A DNA stretch of 21,866 nucleotides, from NCBI GenBank assembly GCA_002432715.1, contig DJGJ01000075.1, forward strand, positions 7,481-29,346. The letters run 5' to 3'. Position 1 is the first letter of the stretch; the number at the start of each line of letters is the position of its first letter. Under the pieces are notes generated by a model that was not told the DNA's origin, did no database searches, and saw nothing but the letters and a program-made list of their open reading frames with translations. Positions 15,252 to 21,866 of the stretch are shown here, piece after piece. Position numbers and translations under genes: made by a program. This DNA is from Sphaerochaeta sp. UBA5849 (lineage in GTDB: Bacteria; Spirochaetota; Spirochaetia; Sphaerochaetales; Sphaerochaetaceae).

Positions 15252-16592
15252 ATGTCGAGGAGAAACAAAGAAGCGATGTGGACGATGTTTGCAGCCAGGT
15301 TGCTCTGTATGCTTCTGCTTTGTCCAATGGTGTTTCTGGGGTGTTCCTCCTATGTCGATCTCTCAAGTTCCCAAGCGTATGTCATGCAGGGCAATTATGA
15401 GAAAGCCTATCACAATCTCCAGATGCAAGCCCCGTCTCTTCTGAAGGCACAGGGGCCGATCATCGTCAACTACGATCTGGGCATGCTCGCCCGCTTGAAC
15501 CACAACTACCAAGAATCGAACAAACTACTTTCGGAATCGGAGCGGCTCATCAGCGAAGCATACACCCAAAGCATCACTGCCAACATCGCTTCCTTCATCG
15601 TCAACGACAATACCAAGGCATACCAGGGTGAGGAGTATGAGGATATCTATCTGAACTTGTTCAAGGCCTTGAACTACATAGCCCTCGGTCAGGAAGAGTC
15701 CGCTTTGGTAGAGCTCAACCGCAGCATGGAAAAGCAGGCGTTGCTGAAGCAGAAATACGAACGGTACAGCAAGCAGGTGCGAAATTACGCTTCGCAGCAT
15801 GGACTGGGGAGTGTCGATACTGAAATCTACGCTTCCTCCTTTTCCACCAGCGCCCTTACCAACTATCTTGCATCACTGGTCGCCCAGTCGCTTGGGGAGG
15901 CTTCGACAGCGTATTATGCCAAAGAGCAGGTAAAGCATGCATTTGCTTCGCAACCGCATTTGTACAACTTCCCCCTTCCCTCTCTTTTGGATGAGGGAGC
16001 CCCCGAGGAGGGCAAGGCAAGGCTCCATGTCATCTCTTTCAGCGGTCAGGCTCCCCAAAAACAGGAGCGATGGGAATATGTCTCTGTAAGCCCGTACAAC
16101 CGGGCAAAAATCGCCTATCCTGTTTTGGTTGGAATATACTCAAACGTTCATAGCATCACTTTGAAAGCCGGGTCCCAGGCCGAGACGACGCTGCACAAGA
16201 TTGAGTCCATCAGTGATGTTGCCATCGACACCTTCCGCACAAAGAGCGAGCTGGCCAAGACCAAGGCGGTGCTGCGAGCCATTGCCAAGGCGGTCGGCGT
16301 TGCCATGTACGATTCTGTTGCCCAGCAGGATGACAAGGTGACGGCGGCCGAGGAGCTCCTTGGCTTCATCTTCCGGGTTGCCCAGGACGTCTCCGAGCGT
16401 GCCGATGTCCGTTCAACGCATTTTTTACCTGCAGAGGCTTGGGTGGGTTTGATCGATCTCGAAGCGGGTGTCTACGACCTTGAGTTCTCCTTCCTCAATG
16501 CATCCGGACGGGTGTTGCACACGGTATTCCTTCCCAACCAGGAGGTGAGAGCGGATGAGCTGAACCTCAGTGAGGCGTACTACGCCCCGTGA
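15252..16592 (+). CDS. COG3014-type lipoprotein with helical repeats
   Basis: Predicted lipoprotein of 446 residues. The signal peptide ends in FLGC (C31). Residues 40-200 resemble tetratricopeptide-like helical hairpins (GNYEKAYHNLQMQAPSLL, YDLGMLARLNHNYQES, LFKALNYIALGQEESALVEL), which is typical of COG3014. The C-terminal half contains two beta-rich blocks (YPVLVGIYSNVHSITLKAG and the final GVYDLEFSFLNASGRVLHTVF). The start is uncertain: the ATG at 15252 is used because it gives a signal peptide, but the ATG at 15276 would also work; neither has a good ribosome site. It is divergent from the LpoB-like gene, and COG3014, LpoB-like and LPP20-like genes commonly cluster in bacteria, as recalled from family knowledge. 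Helical repeats suggest a protein-binding partner. Confidence 0.75.
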   Translation: MSRRNKEAMWTMFAARLLCMLLLCPMVFLGCSSYVDLSSSQAYVMQGNYEKAYHNLQMQAPSLLKAQGPIIVNYDLGMLARLNHNYQESNKLLSESERLISEAYTQSITANIASFIVNDNTKAYQGEEYEDIYLNLFKALNYIALGQEESALVELNRSMEKQALLKQKYERYSKQVRNYASQHGLGSVDTEIYASSFSTSALTNYLASLVAQSLGEASTAYYAKEQVKHAFASQPHLYNFPLPSLLDEGAPEEGKARLHVISFSGQAPQKQERWEYVSVSPYNRAKIAYPVLVGIYSNVHSITLKAGSQAETTLHKIESISDVAIDTFRTKSELAKTKAVLRAIAKAVGVAMYDSVAQQDDKVTAAEELLGFIFRVAQDVSERADVRSTHFLPAEAWVGLIDLEAGVYDLEFSFLNASGRVLHTVFLPNQEVRADELNLSEAYYAP

Positions 16593-16645
16593 AAAATCCT
16601 CCCAATTGCTTGAGAGGATGGAAACGGTACAACTTGTATTCAGAA

Positions 16646-16813
16646 TTACTCTCCGATATCAGTCTGAATCGGTTCTTCTTTCTGTGTTGTTTTTGTTTTG
16701 GTTTTAGACTTGCCGCCTTCCTCCGTATAAACCTCTTGCTCATCAGAATCCCAAGCCGGGTCTCGTTCCCAATCCTTGGGCCTTCGAATCGTGTCTCGTG
16801 TGTTCTTTCTCAT
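16646..16813 (-). CDS. Small hypothetical protein
   Basis: Open frame of 55 residues, very rich in charged residues (RRPKDWERDPAWDSDEQEV, then a Lys/Thr tail KSKTKTKTTQKEE). The ATG at 16813 follows AAGGAG nine bases upstream, and TATAAG lies some 60 bases further up as a possible -10. There is no signal peptide or recognised domain. The composition suggests a disordered, soluble protein. I do not recognise it. The ribosome site makes it more than a chance frame, but it could still be spurious. Confidence 0.5.
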   Translation of the reverse strand: MRKNTRDTIRRPKDWERDPAWDSDEQEVYTEEGGKSKTKTKTTQKEEPIQTDIGE

Positions 16814-16884
16814 AATCCATCGCTCCTTACAAGATGAAATCGGGTTTTGCCCTGAAAGAAAACAATCCTTCTTATACAATCATA

Positions 16885-17790
16885 TCACGAAAGCAAATCG
16901 TCAAGTCTTTCGTCCCGCCTTTGCTCATTCAGAAAGTCGGCGATCAGCGAGAATACCAATTCTTTCTCCTTCTCCATCAATACCTCATGCCTCATTGAAG
17001 GAAATACCTTTTTATAGAACCGGGTGTAACCAATCCGCTTCAATGAAGCCTCTGTGTCGGCCAAACCTTTGCTGAAGCCCGGAACAGGATCTTCTGAACC
17101 CGATATGCAGAGAATGGGCAGCAAAGGCTGGCTGATGGGGCCTGTTGGGGTGGCATGTAATTTTTTCACTGAATCAAAAATGGTGTGAATGGAGGCCAAC
17201 TGATACCGAAAATTTTTCCGATACGGATCGGTTCGACGCTCCTCGATGACCGAAGGATCTGAACAAACCCATTTCAGCGATGCGCTTGTAGTGAGCTTGC
17301 CGGAAATGAAGCCATAGCCGTGCGGGGAAAGCACCAGCATCAACACTCTGACAAGTGCCATCACCAATCCGATTCCAGGTACATAGCAAGGGGCTCCTGT
17401 CATGATCAACGAGGCAATAGCCCCATCATGCGAGTGCAGGTAGAGTCGGGCGACGTTTGCGCCGAACGAATGGGCGAGCACATGAATCGGTAATCGAGGA
17501 AACTCTTGTTTCAAAAATTGTGTCACATACCACTGGTCTTCCACCAAAACTTCCACAGAAGGAAGATACCCCCTTACAAAACGGGCATCGGTGGAATCTC
17601 CATGCCCCCTCTGGTCACTTACCAATACGTTGTAGCCTTGGCTCTGTAAAAAGGTTGCCACAGTATGATACCGGGCCTTGTATTCAGCAGCCCCATGGAT
17701 GATTTGGACTACCGCCTTGCTTTGCTCTGCTCGATAGAGATTGCAAAAGAGAAAGAACTTGTCGAATGAAGGAATCAGGACACTTTCCAC
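16885..17790 (-). CDS. Alpha/beta hydrolase, monoacylglycerol-lipase-like
   Basis: Alpha/beta-fold serine hydrolase of 301 residues. Catalytic triad: S108 in LAHSFGAN, D234 in GSEDPVPGF and H268 in MRHEVLME. The oxyanion-loop stretch IIHGAAEYKARY near residue 30 and the DQRGHGDS block at 59-66 match lysophospholipase/monoacylglycerol lipase-type proteins. No signal peptide, so cytoplasmic. The GTG at 17790 is chosen because GAGAGG stands upstream and the frame starts the domain cleanly. It lies 55 bases after the Nudix gene on the same strand and is probably co-transcribed. Likely cleaves a fatty acyl ester or similar; substrate unknown. Confidence 0.87.
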   Translation of the reverse strand: MESVLIPSFDKFFLFCNLYRAEQSKAVVQIIHGAAEYKARYHTVATFLQSQGYNVLVSDQRGHGDSTDARFVRGYLPSVEVLVEDQWYVTQFLKQEFPRLPIHVLAHSFGANVARLYLHSHDGAIASLIMTGAPCYVPGIGLVMALVRVLMLVLSPHGYGFISGKLTTSASLKWVCSDPSVIEERRTDPYRKNFRYQLASIHTIFDSVKKLHATPTGPISQPLLPILCISGSEDPVPGFSKGLADTEASLKRIGYTRFYKKVFPSMRHEVLMEKEKELVFSLIADFLNEQRRDERLDDLLS

Positions 17791-17845
17791 TGGGCCCTCT
17801 CTGTGTCTTCAGTATCGCAAGAGAACAAACAGGAAGCAAGTCAAT

Positions 17846-18238
17846 TCAAACAAGCAGCTTCTCAACTTCACGAACAACCGGAAGGTCGGCCTCAGACCAA
17901 TCAAGGCTGTAGAGATCTTCCTTGCCAATCCAACAAGAAGCAACATGTTCGGTCAGCTCAAGATTTCCTTCCAGCCGTCGGCAGAGAAAGGCATGCATCG
18001 TCACAAAGAACGTTGGATACTGATAGCTGACCGTTATGAGGGGACGAACAACCTCGATCCGGGTTTTCAGCTCCTCGGCAATCTCCCTGACGATTGCAGT
18101 GCAGCCGTCCTCACCCTCTTCAAGCTTTCCACCAGGAAACTCCCACTTCCCGCCAAGAGGTCCACTGTTGCCCCGCCGAGCAGCAAATACTGTATTATGC
18201 TCGAGCAAAACAGCGGCTGCGACTTCGATGTGTTTCAT
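17846..18238 (-). CDS. MutT-like Nudix hydrolase
   Basis: Nudix pyrophosphohydrolase of 130 residues. The Nudix box starts at G37 and holds the GKLEEGE and REIAEE (R51-E56) blocks with correct spacing; the conserved Gly near its end is replaced (EELKTRI), a change that some functional family members also show. The short MutT-like layout (EVAAAVLL, ARRG, GKWEFPGG) suggests removal of an oxidised or modified nucleotide such as 8-oxo-dGTP, or a CTP-type pyrophosphatase. The ATG at 18238 is the family-typical start (MKHIEVAAAVLL); upstream in-frame sequence does not look like domain sequence. No strong ribosome site precedes it. Confidence 0.87.
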   Translation of the reverse strand: MKHIEVAAAVLLEHNTVFAARRGNSGPLGGKWEFPGGKLEEGEDGCTAIVREIAEELKTRIEVVRPLITVSYQYPTFFVTMHAFLCRRLEGNLELTEHVASCWIGKEDLYSLDWSEADLPVVREVEKLLV

Positions 18239-18374
18239 AGTCCCATGATAGCATCGTGAGCCTTTGTTTTCCAACTGGCTGAAGTCTTTACCCCTTGTAC
18301 TGGTTTCTTTACATATTGCCACACTTTTCTCTTACATATTTGCAAAAAATGTTCAAAGAGCCGAAGGCCCTTCA

Positions 18375-18403
18375 TTGACAAGAGTATTTGGGCATGCTAC
18401 CGT
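18375..18403 (+). promoter_or_regulatory. Candidate promoter of the RRM gene
   Basis: TTGACA, a 17-base spacer and TACCGT. The -35 is perfect, the -10 weak. It would give a leader of about 155 bases before the ATG at 18565. The rest of the 326-base gap 18239-18564 holds the Nudix promoter region (18245-18274) and no other gene I can support. Confidence 0.5.
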
Positions 18404-18534
18404 ACAGTTGCTTTGGTTTTTGCGTTGCAGCTAGTCCCTTACCCTATCTTAGTATGTATGCGTTCTTCACTGAATCCACTAGCAGACAGGTTAAACGTTC
18501 GAGACTGCGCCAAAAAGAGCAAATACTCTATTGT

Positions 18535-18550
18535 ACAGGCAATGGCCTGT
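18535..18550 (+). promoter_or_regulatory. Leader hairpin next to the RRM ribosome site
   Basis: Six-base arms ACAGGC and GCCTGT around AATG. The ribosome site GAAGGA (18551-18556) follows the stem directly, so folding here could limit or expose it. Confidence 0.4.
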
Positions 18551-18564
18551 GAAGGATGCTTTGA

Positions 18565-18837
18565 ATGGCAAAGAAAATTTATGTTGGTAACATGAGTTAC
18601 AACACCAGCGAAGAGGAACTTCGCGACCTGTTCGCACAGTACGGCACCGTACTGAGTGCAAACATCATCATTGACCGCGAGACTCGCCGCCCCAAGGGCT
18701 TCGGTTTCGTAGAGATGGAAGACGATTCTGCTGCTATCGCCGCCATCAGCCAGCTTGACGGCCAGGACTTTGGTGGTCGCAATCTTCGTGTCAACGAAGC
18801 CATCGCCAAACCCCGCCCGAGCTTCAACCGCTACTAA
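18565..18837 (+). CDS. Single-domain RRM RNA-binding protein
   Basis: Protein of 90 residues made of one RNA-recognition motif. RNP2 is IYVGNM (5-10) and RNP1 is KGFGFVEM (44-51); the aromatic residues that stack on RNA bases (Y6, F46, F48) are all present. The tail after the domain is short (PRPSFNRY) and lacks the Gly-rich segment of cyanobacterial Rbp proteins. GAAGGA is eight bases before the ATG. A long, partly folded leader and a strong terminator make it a monocistronic unit. Bacterial RRM proteins are often linked to cold or stress responses and to mRNA binding; the targets here are unknown. Confidence 0.94.
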   Translation: MAKKIYVGNMSYNTSEEELRDLFAQYGTVLSANIIIDRETRRPKGFGFVEMEDDSAAIAAISQLDGQDFGGRNLRVNEAIAKPRPSFNRY

Positions 18838-18858
18838 AAGCGTTTGACCGAGCACACC

Positions 18859-18885
18859 AGGGAATCCTTCGGGATTCCCTTTTTT
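18859..18885 (+). terminator. Rho-independent terminator of the RRM gene
   Basis: Nine-base arms AGGGAATCC and GGATTCCCT around a TTCG tetraloop, followed by TTTTT. It begins 21 bases after the stop codon. On the minus strand AAAAA precedes the stem, so it is mainly one-directional. Confidence 0.95.
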
Positions 18886-18886
18886 A

Positions 18887-19138
18887 CATCGAAACCCTGT
18901 CCGACCATGGAGGCTTGGGTGCGTCATCAATACTCGATAGCTGGTTGAGTGCGCTCTCACTCAGGGACTGCAGGGGATTCGGATTCCTTTCAAACGATAT
19001 CGTGAGGCTGCTGCCGGCATTCACCGATGCGGTGTATCCAACCGGCAAACGTCTTGGCAGCCTGGCGCAATCCCAAGAATCCTTGTATTCATATCCGTGC
19101 ACGGCAACATATTTTTGTGAATAGGCAGCTTGTTGATA
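18887..19138 (-). other. Gap with an 84-codon open stretch behind the EAL gene
   Basis: No gene I can support. On the minus strand the reading frame of the EAL gene stays open for about 84 codons past its TGA (19139-19141), to a TAA just before the RRM terminator. It contains SVNAGSSLTISFERNPN and has no recognisable domain. The EAL domain is complete before the TGA, so this is either chance or the tail of an old gene. Confidence 0.3.
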
Positions 19139-21799
19139 TCATGTTTGGATATTTACTTCTTCAATCTGCTTGAGGAACGTTGTCTCATCAACGGCTTTTG
19201 AGAACAAGTAGCCCTGATACTGGTCACAGCCGATTTCCGAAAGGAAAGCGAGCTGCTCAGCTTTTTCCACACCCTCGGCCAGCACGGTGGCCCCCACCTC
19301 TTTGGCCAGAAGCAGGACGGTCTTGTAGATGGTGACCGATTCAGAGTCGGGATACCGGGAGATGAAGGAACGGTCGATCTTGATCATATCGATCGACAGT
19401 TCCATGAGGTACGAGAGAGAGGAGAAGCCGGTGCCGAAGTCATCGATGGCGATGGCTATGCCTTGGGCATGAAGCTTGTCCAAGGTTGCGTTCGCAGAGG
19501 TGAGATTCTCTACGGCTGTATGCTCGGTCAATTCAACCGTCAGGTAGTTGTCAGGAATACGGTGCTCCCTGAGCAGGGAGCCCAGCAGGTCGATGAGGGT
19601 GGGGTTGGAAAACTCCTCGGGACTCAGGTTGATGGATAAGGAGAAAGCTGGGCAGGTTGCTTGCAGGAAGGCAAGATTCCGGCTCAGGAATTGGATGGAT
19701 TCCGTGATAACAAACCTACCCAACTGATCAAGTTGTTGCTGCTCTTGCAGAATCGGCAGGAACTCGTCGGGTCGTATGGATCCGAGAGTCGGATGCTCCC
19801 ATCTGATCAAAGCTTCTGCTCCGATGATGGTTCCCTTCTCAATGGAGAGTTGGGCCTGATAGAACAACCGCATCTGATCGGACTTGAACACAGTCGCGAG
19901 CGCCTGCCGGATTGCTGTATGGCGCTGGTACTGCTTTCTCACTTCGCTTGTGTAGAATACATACCGACCATCCTTCAGTTTCTCCACCATCTGGCTTGCC
20001 AGGTATGCATCCACCAAGAGGTCGAAGACATTTGAGGAGGTGGATGGGTAGTTTGAAACCCCGCAATCCAAGCGGATATCGAATGTATTGAAGGGCTCTT
20101 GGAAAGCCTTCATCAGGCCTTGGATCTTATTGGACAGGACCTGGTCAAGCCCACTGTCCTTGAGGAACACAAAATAGGAATCAAAGGAGAAAGCATACAC
20201 GTCGATGGTGGAGCCCAACAGGTTTGCAAGCGTCTGTGCAAGGTTCTGCGAGAACTTGGCACGTTCAATCTGATTGAGCTGCATACCCAATTCCTTGCTG
20301 TTCTGCACCTTGAAACAGAGGCAACTCACCGTGGTTTTATAGCTCAACAATGAAAAAACCGAGGGAAAACACTGGGATGGGTCATGATTGGCCAACTCAC
20401 ACAGCTCGTTGATATCAGCAGGAGTCCACACAGAGGGGCTGTACACTTCAACGCTGTACTCGAGTTTCTTCTCCCTGGTGAAGAGGTGAATAATGGAAAG
20501 GCTGGTCAAGAACCTGTTGCCTGAACGATGGAACACCCAAGCGGGATGAACTTCCTCCTGATGGCGCGTACGTGCGACCACCTGAAGATCTTGCCGCAAT
20601 CGATGGGAGCTCCTGCCGATCAGTTCGTTTTGCTTATATCCCGACAAATGCTCGAATGCTTGGTTGCAAAAGGTGATTTTCTGCTGGGCATCACATACAA
20701 CAATGCCATCGGTGGCGTAATCAGCAATCAGGGAGCTTATCCTCATTTGCTGTTTATCACCGGCTCGAACCTGATAGAAAATGACCAGAAGGCTTCCCAG
20801 CACAAGTACCAGCAGGGTAATTACGTATTTGACAGAACCATGGGAAAGCAAGAACTCATGGGTCAGGTGTGGTACATCGGCAATATCATAGGAGCTTACC
20901 AGTGTCCAAAGCCGGACGTGTCCCGGTGCCCGGGAAAGCCGTTCGCTCGTCCTCGGATAGACCGCTTGATAGGTGTACACCGTATGGTCTACGGTGACCG
21001 AGCCTTGGTCCGAGTCATACAAGGCAGCTTGGAGCTCCGAAACTTCACTGAATAAATTCCTATACGATGCATAAAGAGCCGAACATGAGTCGGCTCCAGC
21101 AAGCACCACCCACCCAAGTTGGTCGACAAGGGTGAATCCAAGGTCCTTGTCCAACGTACCCTGATACGCCCCCAAGAAGGAGAGCAGCTGGCATGCATCG
21201 AAATCAATGGCAACGATACCCAGGAATACCGACCCGCGATAAGCGGGCAGCGCAAGGGTGATAATCGATTTCTCACTTCCATCTGCATTTCTCTCAGTGG
21301 CCACCTTGGAAATGTACAGCACCCGCGGAGCCAGATTCCGCGTATATTGAAAAAGCTCAAACTGATGCAAATCCTCCAACTGATCCTCACCGACCAAGGT
21401 AATGAGACCTCCTGGATTGCGGTCAACCTGAATGAGTTCTTTCCCCTCGGTGCCGATGAACCGTTGGTGATACATATACTCTTTCTGATTTGTGATTCTT
21501 ACAAACAACCGCGCCAACTGCAACAGTGTCCCCTCATTGGGGTCTTGTATATAGCCCGAGAATTCATTTGAGTTATAAACGACCAAAAGATCGGATACGT
21601 ACTGGGAGAACACCGACTCTATCTGGTTGGTGATGATGAGATTGCCCTTTTGTTGCTCAGCTTGCAGTCTCAGGGATGCTTGGGTCAGTAGGGAGTGCTC
21701 ATATCCAAGGAACAAGGTGAAACAGACCAACGCCAGTGGAAGGACGATCAAAAATATCAAGCGAAGAACACGCTTGGGTATCTTTCCCTGCAGGACCAT
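19139..21799 (-). CDS. Membrane dCache-PAS-degenerate GGDEF-EAL phosphodiesterase
   Basis: Predicted c-di-GMP phosphodiesterase of 886 residues. Order: transmembrane helix (about 11-32), large extracytoplasmic sensor of dCache type (33-322), second helix (323-343), PAS (350-460), degenerate GGDEF (480-620), EAL (625-880). Catalytic EAL residues are present: E662 in GAEALIRWEHP, N724 in SINLSPEEF, E756 in VELTE, D786-D787 in IDDFGTG, K807 in IKIDRSF, E842 in AEGVE, Q862 in QGYLF. The GGDEF signature is replaced by FSFDSY (538-542 area), so it cannot make c-di-GMP, though it might still bind GTP as a regulator. The ATG at 21799 follows GGGAG six bases upstream. The big outside domain implies control by a small ligand. 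It opposes the GGDEF/HD-GYP protein at 8193 functionally. Confidence 0.93.
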   Translation of the reverse strand: MVLQGKIPKRVLRLIFLIVLPLALVCFTLFLGYEHSLLTQASLRLQAEQQKGNLIITNQIESVFSQYVSDLLVVYNSNEFSGYIQDPNEGTLLQLARLFVRITNQKEYMYHQRFIGTEGKELIQVDRNPGGLITLVGEDQLEDLHQFELFQYTRNLAPRVLYISKVATERNADGSEKSIITLALPAYRGSVFLGIVAIDFDACQLLSFLGAYQGTLDKDLGFTLVDQLGWVVLAGADSCSALYASYRNLFSEVSELQAALYDSDQGSVTVDHTVYTYQAVYPRTSERLSRAPGHVRLWTLVSSYDIADVPHLTHEFLLSHGSVKYVITLLVLVLGSLLVIFYQVRAGDKQQMRISSLIADYATDGIVVCDAQQKITFCNQAFEHLSGYKQNELIGRSSHRLRQDLQVVARTRHQEEVHPAWVFHRSGNRFLTSLSIIHLFTREKKLEYSVEVYSPSVWTPADINELCELANHDPSQCFPSVFSLLSYKTTVSCLCFKVQNSKELGMQLNQIERAKFSQNLAQTLANLLGSTIDVYAFSFDSYFVFLKDSGLDQVLSNKIQGLMKAFQEPFNTFDIRLDCGVSNYPSTSSNVFDLLVDAYLASQMVEKLKDGRYVFYTSEVRKQYQRHTAIRQALATVFKSDQMRLFYQAQLSIEKGTIIGAEALIRWEHPTLGSIRPDEFLPILQEQQQLDQLGRFVITESIQFLSRNLAFLQATCPAFSLSINLSPEEFSNPTLIDLLGSLLREHRIPDNYLTVELTEHTAVENLTSANATLDKLHAQGIAIAIDDFGTGFSSLSYLMELSIDMIKIDRSFISRYPDSESVTIYKTVLLLAKEVGATVLAEGVEKAEQLAFLSEIGCDQYQGYLFSKAVDETTFLKQIEEVNIQT

Positions 21800-21866
21800 T
21801 GCTTCTCCCTTGTACATCACCGGAGCATCTGATTCACTACAAACCTAGAATATCACAACAAACACC

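Noticed and set aside
18439..18960. 173-codon minus-strand open frame over the RRM gene
   Set aside because: Runs through the RRM gene and its terminator; the plus-strand RRM has both RNP motifs and a ribosome site.
1..21866. CRISPR array, tRNA, rRNA or insertion sequence
   Set aside because: No spaced direct repeats, no cloverleaf or rRNA-like sequence and no transposase-like frame were seen when reading both strands by eye.

Overview
This window looks like chromosomal DNA from an anaerobic or fermentative bacterium, most likely a spirochaete close to Sphaerochaeta. That placement is an inference from gene content: a pyruvate formate-lyase pair under an FNR-type regulator, a cluster of small lipoproteins of the LpoB, LPP20 and COG3014 types, large membrane-bound c-di-GMP enzymes and a single-domain RRM protein. 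No 16S or other phylogenetic marker is present. I see no tRNA, rRNA, CRISPR array, transposase or phage gene.

Layout. (1) 1-325: a decayed permease gene with a frameshift and internal deletions. (2) 322-4176: an FNR-type regulator divergent from pflB-pflA. A perfect TGTGAT-N4-ATCACA palindrome lies between them, placed as a class II activator site for pflB. (3) 4203-6791: a minus-strand block with a YghZ-type aldo-keto reductase, then a peroxide-defence operon (glutathione peroxidase, OhrR/MarR-type regulator, Blc-type lipocalin) whose promoter overlaps the end of the reductase gene. (4) 6908-10961: a TspO-like membrane protein, a short remnant of an EAL-domain protein, and a 922-residue PAS/GAF/GGDEF/HD-GYP protein. 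(5) 10938-11965: a membrane-anchored rhodanese coupled to a papain-like (C39-like) peptidase candidate. (6) 12079-16592: four minus-strand lipoproteins (one LpoB-like, three LPP20-like) and a divergent COG3014-type lipoprotein. (7) 16646-18238: a small hypothetical protein, an alpha/beta hydrolase and a Nudix hydrolase. (8) 18375-18885: an RRM protein with a long structured leader and a strong terminator. (9) 19139-21799: a dCache/PAS/degenerate-GGDEF/EAL protein that probably degrades c-di-GMP.

How the parts work together. The first part is a compact anaerobic-metabolism regulon with an oxygen-sensing switch, followed by a thiol-peroxide stress operon that probably regulates itself. The window holds one predicted bifunctional c-di-GMP enzyme, one predicted phosphodiesterase and one wrecked phosphodiesterase. 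The most thought-provoking block is the five-gene lipoprotein cluster. Its LpoB-like member belongs to a family known for activating a class A penicillin-binding protein, yet published Sphaerochaeta genomes are reported to lack penicillin-binding proteins and flagella. If the host really is Sphaerochaeta, this cluster probably does something not yet described.
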